Source: Streptomyces jumonjinensis (GTDB lineage: Bacteria; Actinomycetota; Actinomycetes; Streptomycetales; Streptomycetaceae). From it: DNA of 34,665 nucleotides. The stretch is taken from contig NZ_VCLA01000160.1 of NCBI RefSeq assembly GCF_009600885.1, positions 1 to 34,665 of the forward strand. The letters run 5' to 3'. Below the pieces are notes generated by a model. That model had not been told where the DNA came from. It ran no database searches and saw nothing but the letters and a program-made list of their open reading frames with translations. A program made the translations under genes and the position numbers. This document shows, one piece after another, positions 7,709-14,556 of this stretch (position 1 is the stretch's first letter; the number at the start of each line of letters is the position of its first letter).

Positions 7709-8701
7709 ATGAGTGCCTATGGATCCTTTCCCGGGGCCCGGCCCCGTCGGCTGCGGACGACCCCCGCTGTCCGGCGGATGGTCGCCGAGACCCGGTTGCA
7801 CCCCGCCGATCTGATCCTCCCCGCCTTTGTGCGGGAAGGGGTCAGCGAGCCGGTGCCGATCTCCGCCATGCCCGGCGTCGTCCAGCACACCCGCGACACC
7901 CTGCGGAAGGCCGCTGTGGAGGCCCGTGAGGCCGGAGTCGCCGGGATCATGCTCTTCGGGGTGCCGGAGGAGGCGAAGAAGGACGCTCAGGGCACGGCCG
8001 GCACGGACCCGGACGGCATCCTCCAGGTCGCCATCCGCGATGTGCGCGCCGAGGTCGGCGACGATCTGGTGATCATGTCCGATCTCTGTCTGGACGAGTA
8101 CACCGATCACGGGCACTGCGGTGTGCTCGACGCCGACGGCCGGGTCGACAACGACGCCACCCTGGAGCGGTACGCCGAGATGGCCCAGGTCCAGGCCGAC
8201 GCTGGTGTCCATATGGTCGGGCCCAGCGGGATGATGGACGGCCAGGTCGGCGTCATCCGGGACGCGCTGGACACCATCGGCAAGGAGGACGTGTCGATCC
8301 TGGCCTATACGGCCAAGTACTCGTCCGCTTTCTACGGTCCCTTCCGGGAGGCGGTCGGCTCCTCGCTCCAGGGCGACCGGAAGACGTATCAGCAGGACCC
8401 CGCCAATGTGCGCGAGTCCCTGCGCGAGCTGGCTCTCGATCTCGACGAGGGCGCGGACATCGTGATGGTGAAGCCCGCCGGGCCCTATCTCGACGTGCTC
8501 GCCAAGATCGCCGAGTCGGTGGACGTGCCGGTGGCCGCGTACCAGATCAGCGGTGAGTACGCGATGATCGAGGCCGCCGCCGAGAAGGGCTGGATCGACC
8601 GGGACAAGGCCGTGCTGGAGACCCTCACGGGCATCAAGCGGGCCGGCGCGGACATGATCCTCACCTACTGGGCCACCGAGGTCGCCCGCACCCTGCGCTA
8701 A
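7709..8701 (+). CDS. hemB: Delta-aminolevulinic acid dehydratase (porphobilinogen synthase)
   Basis: A 330-residue TIM-barrel enzyme that condenses two 5-aminolevulinate molecules to porphobilinogen, the substrate of HemC. The two Schiff-base lysines are Lys203 (A-Y-T-A-K-Y-S-S-A-F-Y) and Lys255 (I-V-M-V-K-P-A-G-P-Y). The metal-site region reads S-D-L-C-L-D-E-Y-T-D-H-G-H-C-G (125-138): Cys127 and Cys137 are present but the middle zinc cysteine is Asp129, a hybrid of the zinc-type and magnesium-type signatures. The ATG follows the DinB-like stop by five bases, with AGAGG overlapping that stop. It sits outside the Rex-coupled operon but close to it. A bidirectional terminator follows at 8729. 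Confidence 0.97.
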   Translation: MSAYGSFPGARPRRLRTTPAVRRMVAETRLHPADLILPAFVREGVSEPVPISAMPGVVQHTRDTLRKAAVEAREAGVAGIMLFGVPEEAKKDAQGTAGTDPDGILQVAIRDVRAEVGDDLVIMSDLCLDEYTDHGHCGVLDADGRVDNDATLERYAEMAQVQADAGVHMVGPSGMMDGQVGVIRDALDTIGKEDVSILAYTAKYSSAFYGPFREAVGSSLQGDRKTYQQDPANVRESLRELALDLDEGADIVMVKPAGPYLDVLAKIAESVDVPVAAYQISGEYAMIEAAAEKGWIDRDKAVLETLTGIKRAGADMILTYWATEVARTLR

Positions 8702-8728
8702 CCGGACAGCAGGACAGCAGGACAGCCG

Positions 8729-8761
8729 GAACGGGCCGGGGAGCAGCTCCCCGGCCCGTTC
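8729..8761. terminator. Bidirectional terminator between hemB and the first chitinase gene
   Basis: Perfect inverted repeat: 8729-8744 (GAACGGGCCGGGGAGC) and 8746-8761 (GCTCCCCGGCCCGTTC) with a very short centre. It sits between convergent hemB (+) and the chitinase gene (-). Three copies of GGACAGC occur just before it (8703-8727). Confidence 0.8.
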
Positions 8762-8790
8762 GCTGTGTGGGCTCAGCCGTATCAGCCGTA

Positions 8791-9705
8791 TCAGCAGTAG
8801 AGGTTGGAGCCGGTCGGCACGCCCAGGATCTTGGTGAACCGCTCGTAGCGGGTCACCCGGCTCTGGACATGCGGCGGGCTCTTGCCGTCGCACTCCAGCG
8901 CGCCGTTGATCGAACGGACCGACTGACCGAAGCCCGCGCCGCTGACCATCGCGTCATGGCCGGTCACCGGGCCGGGACCGTCCTGGGTGTTCCAGTACCA
9001 GAGACCCGTCATCATGGCGATCTTCGGGTCGGTCTCGACCTTGTCCGGGTAGTTCAGCAGGTCGATGCCGAGGTAGTCGCCCACGGTCTTGTAGTTGAAG
9101 TTCCAGCTGAGCTGGATGGGGCCGCGCCCGTAGTACTTGTCGTGACCCGCCGGGCAGCCGTAGGGCTGGTCGCGGTCGCAGTACAGCGGGTAGTTGTCCT
9201 CGTTGATTTCCTTGATGTAGAACAGGCCGCCGGTCTCATGGGAGACGTTGGCGAGGAACGCCGCCGCCTCCTGCTTGCGCTGGGTGTCCGTACCGGTGTG
9301 GGCGAACTTCGGGAACGCCTTCATGGCGTCCGTCAGACCCTTGTACGTGTAGAACGGGTTCCGGCGCGGGAACATCTCGTCGAACTGGGCCTCGGTCACC
9401 ACGAAGCTGTTGTGGTCCGGGTTCCCCGTGCCGCTGCCGCAGGTGTACGGGTCCCAGTAGTAGGTGCTCGCAACCGGGTTGTAACCCGGGTTGTCGCGCT
9501 CGGCGATGTAGACCTTGCCATCGGTGTACTTCACGATGTCGCGGGCCTGGTAGTTCGCGCCGGCGGCCCAAGTGGGCGCGGTGGCGCACTCGTCCGCGGG
9601 CTGCGTGGCGGCGCTCGCCGTCGCGGTCGGCATCAGTGCCGTGGCCGCGAGCGATCCGGCGGCGACGACGCCGACCATGAGCGCCTTCATACGTTCTCTG
9701 AGCAC
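8791..9705 (-). CDS. Secreted GH19 chitinase with N-terminal chitin-binding domain (paralogue 1)
   Basis: A 304-residue protein from GTG 9705 with AAAGGGA upstream; ATG 9690 is a possible later start. It has a Sec signal peptide (R-E-R-M-K-A, a hydrophobic stretch, then A-T-A-S-A at about 28-32), a CBM5/12-type chitin-binding domain (about 40-90, with W46 and Y-Y-W-D-P), a short linker and a GH19 catalytic domain (about 100-304). Glu157 in S-H-E-T-G-G is the expected general acid and Glu166 in I-K-E-I-N the second catalytic Glu, with the nine-residue spacing of the Streptomyces ChiC type; Y-G-R-G-P-I-Q-L-S-W is also present. It hydrolyses chitin outside the cell. A closely related paralogue lies immediately upstream, and a DasR-like site lies at 9824-9837. 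Confidence 0.96.
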   Translation of the reverse strand: MLRERMKALMVGVVAAGSLAATALMPTATASAATQPADECATAPTWAAGANYQARDIVKYTDGKVYIAERDNPGYNPVASTYYWDPYTCGSGTGNPDHNSFVVTEAQFDEMFPRRNPFYTYKGLTDAMKAFPKFAHTGTDTQRKQEAAAFLANVSHETGGLFYIKEINEDNYPLYCDRDQPYGCPAGHDKYYGRGPIQLSWNFNYKTVGDYLGIDLLNYPDKVETDPKIAMMTGLWYWNTQDGPGPVTGHDAMVSGAGFGQSVRSINGALECDGKSPPHVQSRVTRYERFTKILGVPTGSNLYC

Positions 9706-9818
9706 GACTATCCCTTTCGTGCGGCAACGGGCATGCCGGATCGACCCAGTGGAAGACCGTGTCGACCTGGGCACGCCGTGGCGGGGTGTACGCACACCCA
9801 AGCGCTCCCGACGGGTTC

Positions 9819-9839
9819 CAGTCAAGGTATAGACCAATG
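9819..9839 (-). promoter_or_regulatory. DasR-type operator (dre) and possible -35 of chitinase paralogue 1
   Basis: On the minus strand this reads TTGGTCTATACCTTGACTG, containing TGGTCTATACCT, which matches 10 of 12 bases of the DasR site TGGTCTAGACCA; TTGACT (9820-9825) could serve as -35. The same 21 bases occur upstream of the second chitinase. DasR, the GntR-family N-acetylglucosamine-responsive regulator, controls chitinase genes in Streptomyces; its use here is inferred. Confidence 0.8.
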
Positions 9840-9893
9840 CGAGTTACCGTTAACCGCCCTGGAACCAAGGGATGTTGACCTCGTGCGAGGCGC

Positions 9894-9924
9894 TGCGGGC
9901 CGGGGAAGGCGGGCCCGGCCCGCA
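9894..9924 (-). terminator. Terminator of chitinase paralogue 2
   Basis: Perfect 11-bp inverted repeat TGCGGGCCGGG (9894-9904) / CCCGGCCCGCA (9914-9924) with a nine-base loop, directly downstream of the stop at 9938 on the minus strand. Confidence 0.7.
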
Positions 9925-9937
9925 GCCGATCAGATGC

Positions 9938-10849
9938 TCAGCAGTACAGGTTGGAGCCGGTGGGCACGCCCAGGATCTGGGCGAAGCGGGTGTAGTTGTT
10001 CACCCGGCTCTGCACCTGCGCGGGGTTGCCGCCGTTGCATTCGAGCGAGCCGTTGATGGACCGGATCGTCTGGCCGAATCCCGATCCGTTCACCATGGCC
10101 GCATGGCCGGTCATCGTGCCCGGACCGCTCTGGGTGTTCCAGTACCAGAGGCCGGTCTTCCAGGCCACGGCCGACTCGTTCTGCACCCGCGAGGGGTTGT
10201 TCAGCAGATCGATGCCGAGGTAGTCCCCCGCGGCCTTGTAGTTGAAGTTCCAGCTGAGCTGGATGGGGCCGCGTCCGTAGTACGCCGACTGTCCGGCGGG
10301 GCAGCCGTAGGGCTGGGTGCGGTCGCAGTAGTGCGAGTAGTTCGCGGTGTTCTGCTCCACGATGTGGACGAGCCCGCCGGTCTCATGGCTGACGTTGGCG
10401 AGGAACGCCGCCGCCTCCTGCTTGCGCACGGTGTCGCTGCCGGTCTTCGCGAAGGCCGGGAACGCGCTGATGGCGTCCGTCAGACCCTTGTACGTGTAGA
10501 ACGAATTCCGGCTCGGGAACATCTGGTTGAACTGCGCCTCGCTGACGACGAAGCCCGTGGGGTTGGGGTTGGGATTCGGCGTTCCGCCGCCGCTGCAGGT
10601 GTGCGGGTTCCAGAACCAGGTGCTGATGGTCGGGCTGTAGCCCGGGTTGGGGTGCTCGGCGATGTAGTAGTTGCCGTCGGTGAACCTGACGATGTCGCCG
10701 GTCACATAGTTGGCGCCCTGGCGCCAGGCGGGGGCGCTGGTGCACTCGTCCGCCATGGCCGGGGTGGCGGTGGGGATCAGGCTCGCGGCGGCGATTCCCG
10801 TGGCGGCGAGGACGGCGAGCAGGCCGGCCTTGATGCGTTGTCTGAGCAC
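9938..10849 (-). CDS. Secreted GH19 chitinase with N-terminal chitin-binding domain (paralogue 2)
   Basis: A 303-residue protein from GTG 10849 (AAGGAGAA upstream). Architecture as in its neighbour: signal peptide (about 1-33, ending T-P-A-M-A), CBM5/12 domain (about 35-86, W42 and W-F-W-N-P), a Pro/Asn linker (N-P-N-P-N-P near 93-98) and a GH19 domain with Glu156 (S-H-E-T-G-G) and Glu165 (I-V-E-Q-N). The two proteins are alike along nearly their whole length and differ mainly in linker and signal peptide, so they are a tandem duplication that also duplicated the promoter operator. Separate terminators and operators suggest separate transcription. Confidence 0.96.
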   Translation of the reverse strand: MLRQRIKAGLLAVLAATGIAAASLIPTATPAMADECTSAPAWRQGANYVTGDIVRFTDGNYYIAEHPNPGYSPTISTWFWNPHTCSGGGTPNPNPNPTGFVVSEAQFNQMFPSRNSFYTYKGLTDAISAFPAFAKTGSDTVRKQEAAAFLANVSHETGGLVHIVEQNTANYSHYCDRTQPYGCPAGQSAYYGRGPIQLSWNFNYKAAGDYLGIDLLNNPSRVQNESAVAWKTGLWYWNTQSGPGTMTGHAAMVNGSGFGQTIRSINGSLECNGGNPAQVQSRVNNYTRFAQILGVPTGSNLYC

Positions 10850-10966
10850 GACGTTCTCCTTCGTGCGGCAACGGCGGTGCCCGGAGCCCGGTGGGGAAGG
10901 TGGGGGGACCCCGGGTGCGCCGTGATGGTGGGGGTAAGAAGCTACTGAAGCGTATTTGACAGTGGG

Positions 10967-10987
10967 CAGTCAAGGTATAGACCAATG
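10967..10987 (-). promoter_or_regulatory. DasR-type operator (dre) and possible -35 of chitinase paralogue 2
   Basis: Identical over 21 bases to 9819-9839. On the minus strand TTGGTCTATACC is followed by TTGACT at 10973-10968, and TTCAGT lies 18 bases further as a weak -10. A second inverted pair, TTGAC/GTCAA, spans 10956-10972. Confidence 0.8.
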
Positions 10988-11013
10988 TGAATGTGGATGA
11001 GCAAAGCACCTAT

Positions 11014-11037
11014 CCCCAGGGGCTGTTGCTCCTGGGG
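11014..11037 (-). terminator. Possible terminator of the imine-reductase-like gene
   Basis: Inverted repeat CCCCAGG (11014-11020) / CCTGGGG (11031-11037) with a 10-base loop, about 60 bases beyond the minus-strand stop at 11097. It is a modest stem. Confidence 0.45.
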
Positions 11038-11096
11038 GCAGGTGGGGGCGGGGGTCGGATGAGGGTGCGTGGTACGGGTTCACCGCGCCCCGGGGG

Positions 11097-11972
11097 TCAT
11101 GAGTCGAGCAGGTCGACCAGCCGGGAGAGACCGTCCGCCTCATGGCCCTGTTCGGCCGCCCGGTCCAGGAGTTCCTGGAGCGGCTCGAAGAAGGCCGTGG
11201 TCAGCCCCTGGGCGCGGAACGTCGCCGTGAAGTTGGGGATGGCCGCCCGGTTGACGGCGATGCTGGAGACGTCGGTGAGATGCTCGCCGGAGTCGATGGC
11301 CTCGGCGTCCTGCCCGATGCCGGTGAGCATCGCGCCGATCCACTCGGTCAGCGGGCCCGCGAGACCGGCGGCCGGGATGTTCTCCGTACGGGCCAGGGCG
11401 AACGCTTGCAGCACGCCCATGTACATGCCGTACATACCGGTCAGCAGCGCGAGGTCGTGCACCGCCGCGAAACCGGGGTCGGTCCCCGTGAACCGGGCGC
11501 CGCCGAGGGCCGCGAAAGCCGGCTCATAGGTCTCGAACGCCTCCTGGTCGCCGCTGTAGAAGACATAGGCGTGCGGGCCCGCGATCATGTGCGGAACGGC
11601 CATGATGCCGCCGTCGAGATAGCGGGCCCCGTGCTCGGCGGCCCAGGCGGCCAGCTCGCGGGCCTGCTGCGGGGTGCCGTTGGTGAGATTGGCGAGGGTC
11701 TTGCCCGCCACCCGGTCGCCGAGGGTCTCGAACACCTCGCGGACGCTGCCGTTGTCCAGCAGGCAGACGACCACCAGATCGCTCGCGGCGACCGCGTCGG
11801 CCGCCTTCCCGGCGGGCGTCGCGCCCTGGGCGGCCAGCGGGCCCGTCTTGGCATGGCTGCGGTTCCAGACGGTGACCGGGTGGCCCGCCTTCAGAAAAGC
11901 TGAGGCGAGCGCGGTGCCCATCAGGCCGAGACCGAGGACGGAGACGGCGGGACGGGGGGCGGATGCGGACAT
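11097..11972 (-). CDS. NAD(P)-dependent oxidoreductase, imine reductase-like (6-phosphogluconate dehydrogenase fold)
   Basis: A 291-residue cytoplasmic protein starting at ATG 11972, with GAGGAG seven bases upstream. The N-terminal Rossmann motif is V-L-G-L-G-L-M-G-T-A (12-21) followed by W-N-R-S (36-39), which suggests NADPH preference. The domain-swapped helical part contains V-H-D-L-A-L-L-T-G-M-Y-G-M-Y (171-184); Asp173 sits where (R)-type imine reductases carry Asp and (S)-type ones usually carry Tyr. Imine reductases and their beta-hydroxyacid dehydrogenase relatives look alike, but the absence of the dehydrogenase lysine motif and the L-T-N-G-T-P and A-V-P-H-M-I segments favour imine reductase. 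The natural substrate is unknown. The gene is divergent from a DUF1876 gene, with an operator-like palindrome between them. Confidence 0.85.
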   Translation of the reverse strand: MSASAPRPAVSVLGLGLMGTALASAFLKAGHPVTVWNRSHAKTGPLAAQGATPAGKAADAVAASDLVVVCLLDNGSVREVFETLGDRVAGKTLANLTNGTPQQARELAAWAAEHGARYLDGGIMAVPHMIAGPHAYVFYSGDQEAFETYEPAFAALGGARFTGTDPGFAAVHDLALLTGMYGMYMGVLQAFALARTENIPAAGLAGPLTEWIGAMLTGIGQDAEAIDSGEHLTDVSSIAVNRAAIPNFTATFRAQGLTTAFFEPLQELLDRAAEQGHEADGLSRLVDLLDS

Positions 11973-12040
11973 GAAGAAGCTCCTCGGTGAATTCTCCTGG
12001 GGGTCTTCTCCGATCCTCAGGGCGCACTGAGAAACGCACA

Positions 12041-12065
12041 AGTACCGACTAATTAGTGCGGTACT
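12041..12065. promoter_or_regulatory. Operator-like palindrome upstream of the imine-reductase-like gene
   Basis: The halves AGTACCG (12041-12047) and CGGTACT (12059-12065) are perfect inverted repeats around ACTAATTAGT (12048-12057), itself a palindrome. The AT-rich centre in GC-rich DNA and the two-fold symmetry suggest the binding site of a dimeric repressor; GTAC-type half-sites recall HxlR/MarR operators. No regulator gene is adjacent. Confidence 0.6.
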
Positions 12066-12145
12066 CACCGGAAGGTAAGCCTTGGGAGTGGTGATCTGAG
12101 GGCGGCGGGCGCACCCTGGAGACGTACCGCTGGAGGTGATCCGTC

Positions 12146-12415
12146 ATGCAGACACTCGTCGGATGGCATGTGGAGATGGAATTCCGCGAGGAAGGCGACA
12201 GGACCCGCGCCGCCGCCATGGTGAGGCTCGCGGACGGGACGGAAGTGCGCGGGCACGGCAATGCCCAGCGCCACCCCTCGGACTCGGAGCAGCTCCGGGT
12301 CGGCGAGGAGATCGCGGGTGCGCGGGCGCTGATGGACATCGCCTCGCAGCTGTTGCAGAAGGCGCACGGAGAGATCGACGAGGCGTCGGGGCGCACCTCC
12401 CACACGCTGCTCTGA
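12146..12415 (+). CDS. DUF1876 domain-containing protein
   Basis: An 89-residue cytoplasmic protein with a strong ribosome-binding site (GGAGGTGAT at about 12133). The N-terminal G-W-H-V-E-M-E-F-R-E-E-G-D-R-T-R-A-A-A, the central G-T-E-V-R-G-H-G-N-A and the C-terminal helix G-E-E-I-A-G-A-R-A-L-M-D-I-A match the DUF1876 family, common in actinobacteria and described as having a double-stranded-RNA-binding-like alpha/beta fold. No biochemical function is established. It is a monocistronic unit with a terminator at 12486. Confidence 0.85.
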   Translation: MQTLVGWHVEMEFREEGDRTRAAAMVRLADGTEVRGHGNAQRHPSDSEQLRVGEEIAGARALMDIASQLLQKAHGEIDEASGRTSHTLL

Positions 12416-12485
12416 CCGCTCCGCCGCACGGGCGTCCCCCCTCGCGCGGACGGGACGGGCCCGTCTCCCCTCGCGCGGACGCACA

Positions 12486-12518
12486 CGGGCCCGCGGCTCT
12501 GTTCAAGCCGCGGGCCCG
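12486..12518. terminator. Bidirectional terminator between the DUF1876 gene and argS
   Basis: Perfect 13-bp inverted repeat CGGGCCCGCGGCT (12486-12498) / AGCCGCGGGCCCG (12506-12518), loop of seven bases, between convergent genes. The upstream 12437-12482 also has the phrase CCCCTCGCGCGGACG twice. Confidence 0.8.
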
Positions 12519-12534
12519 GGTGCCGTACCACGAC

Positions 12535-14304
12535 CTACAGGCGCTCGGGGGTGCGGATGCCGAGCAGCGCCATGCCCTGGTGGAGGGTGCGGGCGGTCAG
12601 GTCGATCAGGAAGAGCCGGTTCTCGACGACCTCGGCCGGGTTGTCCGCGCTCAGCACCTGGCACTGGTCGTAGAATTTCGTCAGATGCGAGGCGAGCTGG
12701 TACAGATACGCGGCCAGCTTGTGCGGCTCGTACGCCTCCGCCACCTCGGCCACCGTCTCCGCGAACCGGTCCAGATGCAGGCCCAGCGCGCGCTCGGCGG
12801 GCGCGAGCGGCAGCTCGGGGTGGGCGGCCGGGCGGACGTCGCCCGCCTTGCGCTTGATGGACTGGATACGGGCGTAGGCGTACTGGAGGTAGACCGAGGT
12901 GTCGCCGTTGAGGGAGACCATCTGGTCCAGGTCGAAGCGGTAGTCCCGGACCGCCGAGGTCGACAGGTCGGCGTACTTGATCGCGCCGATGCCGACCTGC
13001 TCGCCGCGCTCGGCGATCTCCGCCTCGGTCAGCTCCTTGCGGGCGTCCTTCTCGCGGACCACGCCGGTGGCGTGCTGAACGGCCTCGTCCAGCAGGTCGA
13101 CCAGCCGTACCGTCTCGCCCTCACGGGTCTTGAAGGGCTTCCCGTCCGCGCCCAGCACGGTGCCGAAGGCGAGCTGGACCGCCTTGACCTCGTCGTTCAG
13201 CCAGCCGGCCCGGCGCGCGGTCTCGAAGACCATCTTGAAGTGCAGGGCCTGGCGGGCGTCCACCACGTACACCAGGGTGTCCGCGCCCAGGATCTGCACC
13301 CGGTCGCGGATCGCGGAGAGGTCGGTGGCCGCGTAGCCGTAGCCGCCGTTGGACTTCTTGACGATCAGCGGGGTCGGATTGCCGTCCGGGCCCTTGACGT
13401 CGTCGAAGAAGACGCAGAGCGCGCCCTCCGAGCGGACCGCGACGCCCGACTCCTCCAGCAGCCGGCAGGTGTCGTCGAGCATCTCGTTGTAGCCGGACTC
13501 GCCGACGACGTCCGGGTCGTGGATCTCCATGTCGAGCTTGTCGAAGACCGAGTAGAAGTAGATCTTCGACTCGTCCACGAACCGCTGCCACAGGGCCAGG
13601 GTCTCCGGCTCGCCGGACTGGAGGGCGACCACCCGGTCCCGGGAGCGCGCCTTGAACTCCTCGTCGGAGTCGAAGAGCGCGCGGGACGCCTTGTAGAGGC
13701 GGTTCAGCGAGGACATGGCCTCCTCGCCGGAGACCTCGCCGTCCCGCTGGTGGTCCAGCTCGTGCGGGTGCTCGATCAGATACTGGATGAGCATGCCGAA
13801 CTGGGTGCCCCAGTCGCCGATGTGGTGGCGGCGGATCACCTTCTCGCCGGTGAACTCCAGGATCTCGACCATCGCCGCGCCGATCACCGCCGAGCGGAGA
13901 TGGCCGACGTGCATCTCCTTGGCCACGTTCGGCTGGGCGTAGTCGATGACCGTGGTGCCCGCGTTCTCGGCGTACGGGACGCCGAGGCGCTCATCGGCGG
14001 CGCGGGCGGCCAGGGTCTCGACGATCGCCTGGTCGGTGAGGGTGATGTTGAGGAAGCCGGGGCCGGAGACCTCGATCTCCTTCAGCACGTCATTGGCCGG
14101 AATCGACTCCACGACCTTGGCCGCCAGCTCGCGGGGGTTGCCCTTGAGCTTCTTGGCCAGGGCGAGGATCCCATTGGCCTGGAAGTCGGCCCGGTCGCTC
14201 CGTCGCAGCAGCGGGTCGGCCGGACCGGCCTCCGGCAGGGCTGCCGAGAGGGCGTCCGCGAGGCGCTGCTGCACATTCGAAGCGAGGGAAGGGACCGAGG
14301 CCAT
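12535..14304 (-). CDS. argS: Arginyl-tRNA synthetase
   Basis: A 589-residue class I synthetase that charges tRNA(Arg). Start is ATG 14304 (M-A-S-V-P-S-L), preceded by AGGAACGGA; the frame stays open far upstream, antisense through lysS, but that extension is a GC artefact. The N-terminal Add-1 domain (about 1-100) precedes the catalytic domain with the HIGH-type signature H-V-G-H-L-R-S in A-K-E-M-H-V-G-H-L-R. The KMSKS position is degenerate (D-G-K-P-F-K-T-R-E-G), as is common in ArgRS. The C-terminal DALR anticodon domain ends in H-Q-G-M-A-L-L-G-I-R-T-P-E-R-L. It is divergent from lysS. Confidence 0.98.
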   Translation of the reverse strand: MASVPSLASNVQQRLADALSAALPEAGPADPLLRRSDRADFQANGILALAKKLKGNPRELAAKVVESIPANDVLKEIEVSGPGFLNITLTDQAIVETLAARAADERLGVPYAENAGTTVIDYAQPNVAKEMHVGHLRSAVIGAAMVEILEFTGEKVIRRHHIGDWGTQFGMLIQYLIEHPHELDHQRDGEVSGEEAMSSLNRLYKASRALFDSDEEFKARSRDRVVALQSGEPETLALWQRFVDESKIYFYSVFDKLDMEIHDPDVVGESGYNEMLDDTCRLLEESGVAVRSEGALCVFFDDVKGPDGNPTPLIVKKSNGGYGYAATDLSAIRDRVQILGADTLVYVVDARQALHFKMVFETARRAGWLNDEVKAVQLAFGTVLGADGKPFKTREGETVRLVDLLDEAVQHATGVVREKDARKELTEAEIAERGEQVGIGAIKYADLSTSAVRDYRFDLDQMVSLNGDTSVYLQYAYARIQSIKRKAGDVRPAAHPELPLAPAERALGLHLDRFAETVAEVAEAYEPHKLAAYLYQLASHLTKFYDQCQVLSADNPAEVVENRLFLIDLTARTLHQGMALLGIRTPERL

Positions 14305-14377
14305 GATCTTCCGTTCCTGAGATCGAGGAATTGTGGTTGTCAAGTGTCCCACGGGGGAGCAGGCTCTCTCTCCTCCC

Positions 14378-14462
14378 TTTCGGTACGGGCGCGGTACGGG
14401 GCTTTCGGTACGGCCCCGCGCTGGGCGTTCCGCGCGGCGCGGTACGGGGCTTTCGGTACGGC
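14378..14462. repeat. Direct repeats in the argS-lysS intergenic region
   Basis: A 26-bp sequence is repeated exactly at 14389-14414 and 14437-14462 (begins GCGCGGTACGGGGC, ends TTTCGGTACGGC). The phrase TTTCGGTACGG occurs a third time at 14378-14388. The repeats fill the centre of the 252-base region between two divergent tRNA-synthetase genes. Confidence 0.75.
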
Positions 14463-14556
14463 GCCGGGGCGCGGCGGGGGCGCGGCGCGCGGCCAGCCTC
14501 GGAACCGGTCGTTCCGTCTGGGAGAATGGGATGGCCCGACGATGAGGAAGAAGGAC

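Noticed and set aside
12480..12520. tRNA-like GTTCAAG loop within a GC-rich hairpin
   Set aside because: There is no acceptor stem, D-arm or anticodon arm; it is a simple terminator hairpin.
12136..14541. Plus-strand open frame running through argS into lysS
   Set aside because: It is antisense to argS and has no recognisable domain; lysS begins at about 14557.
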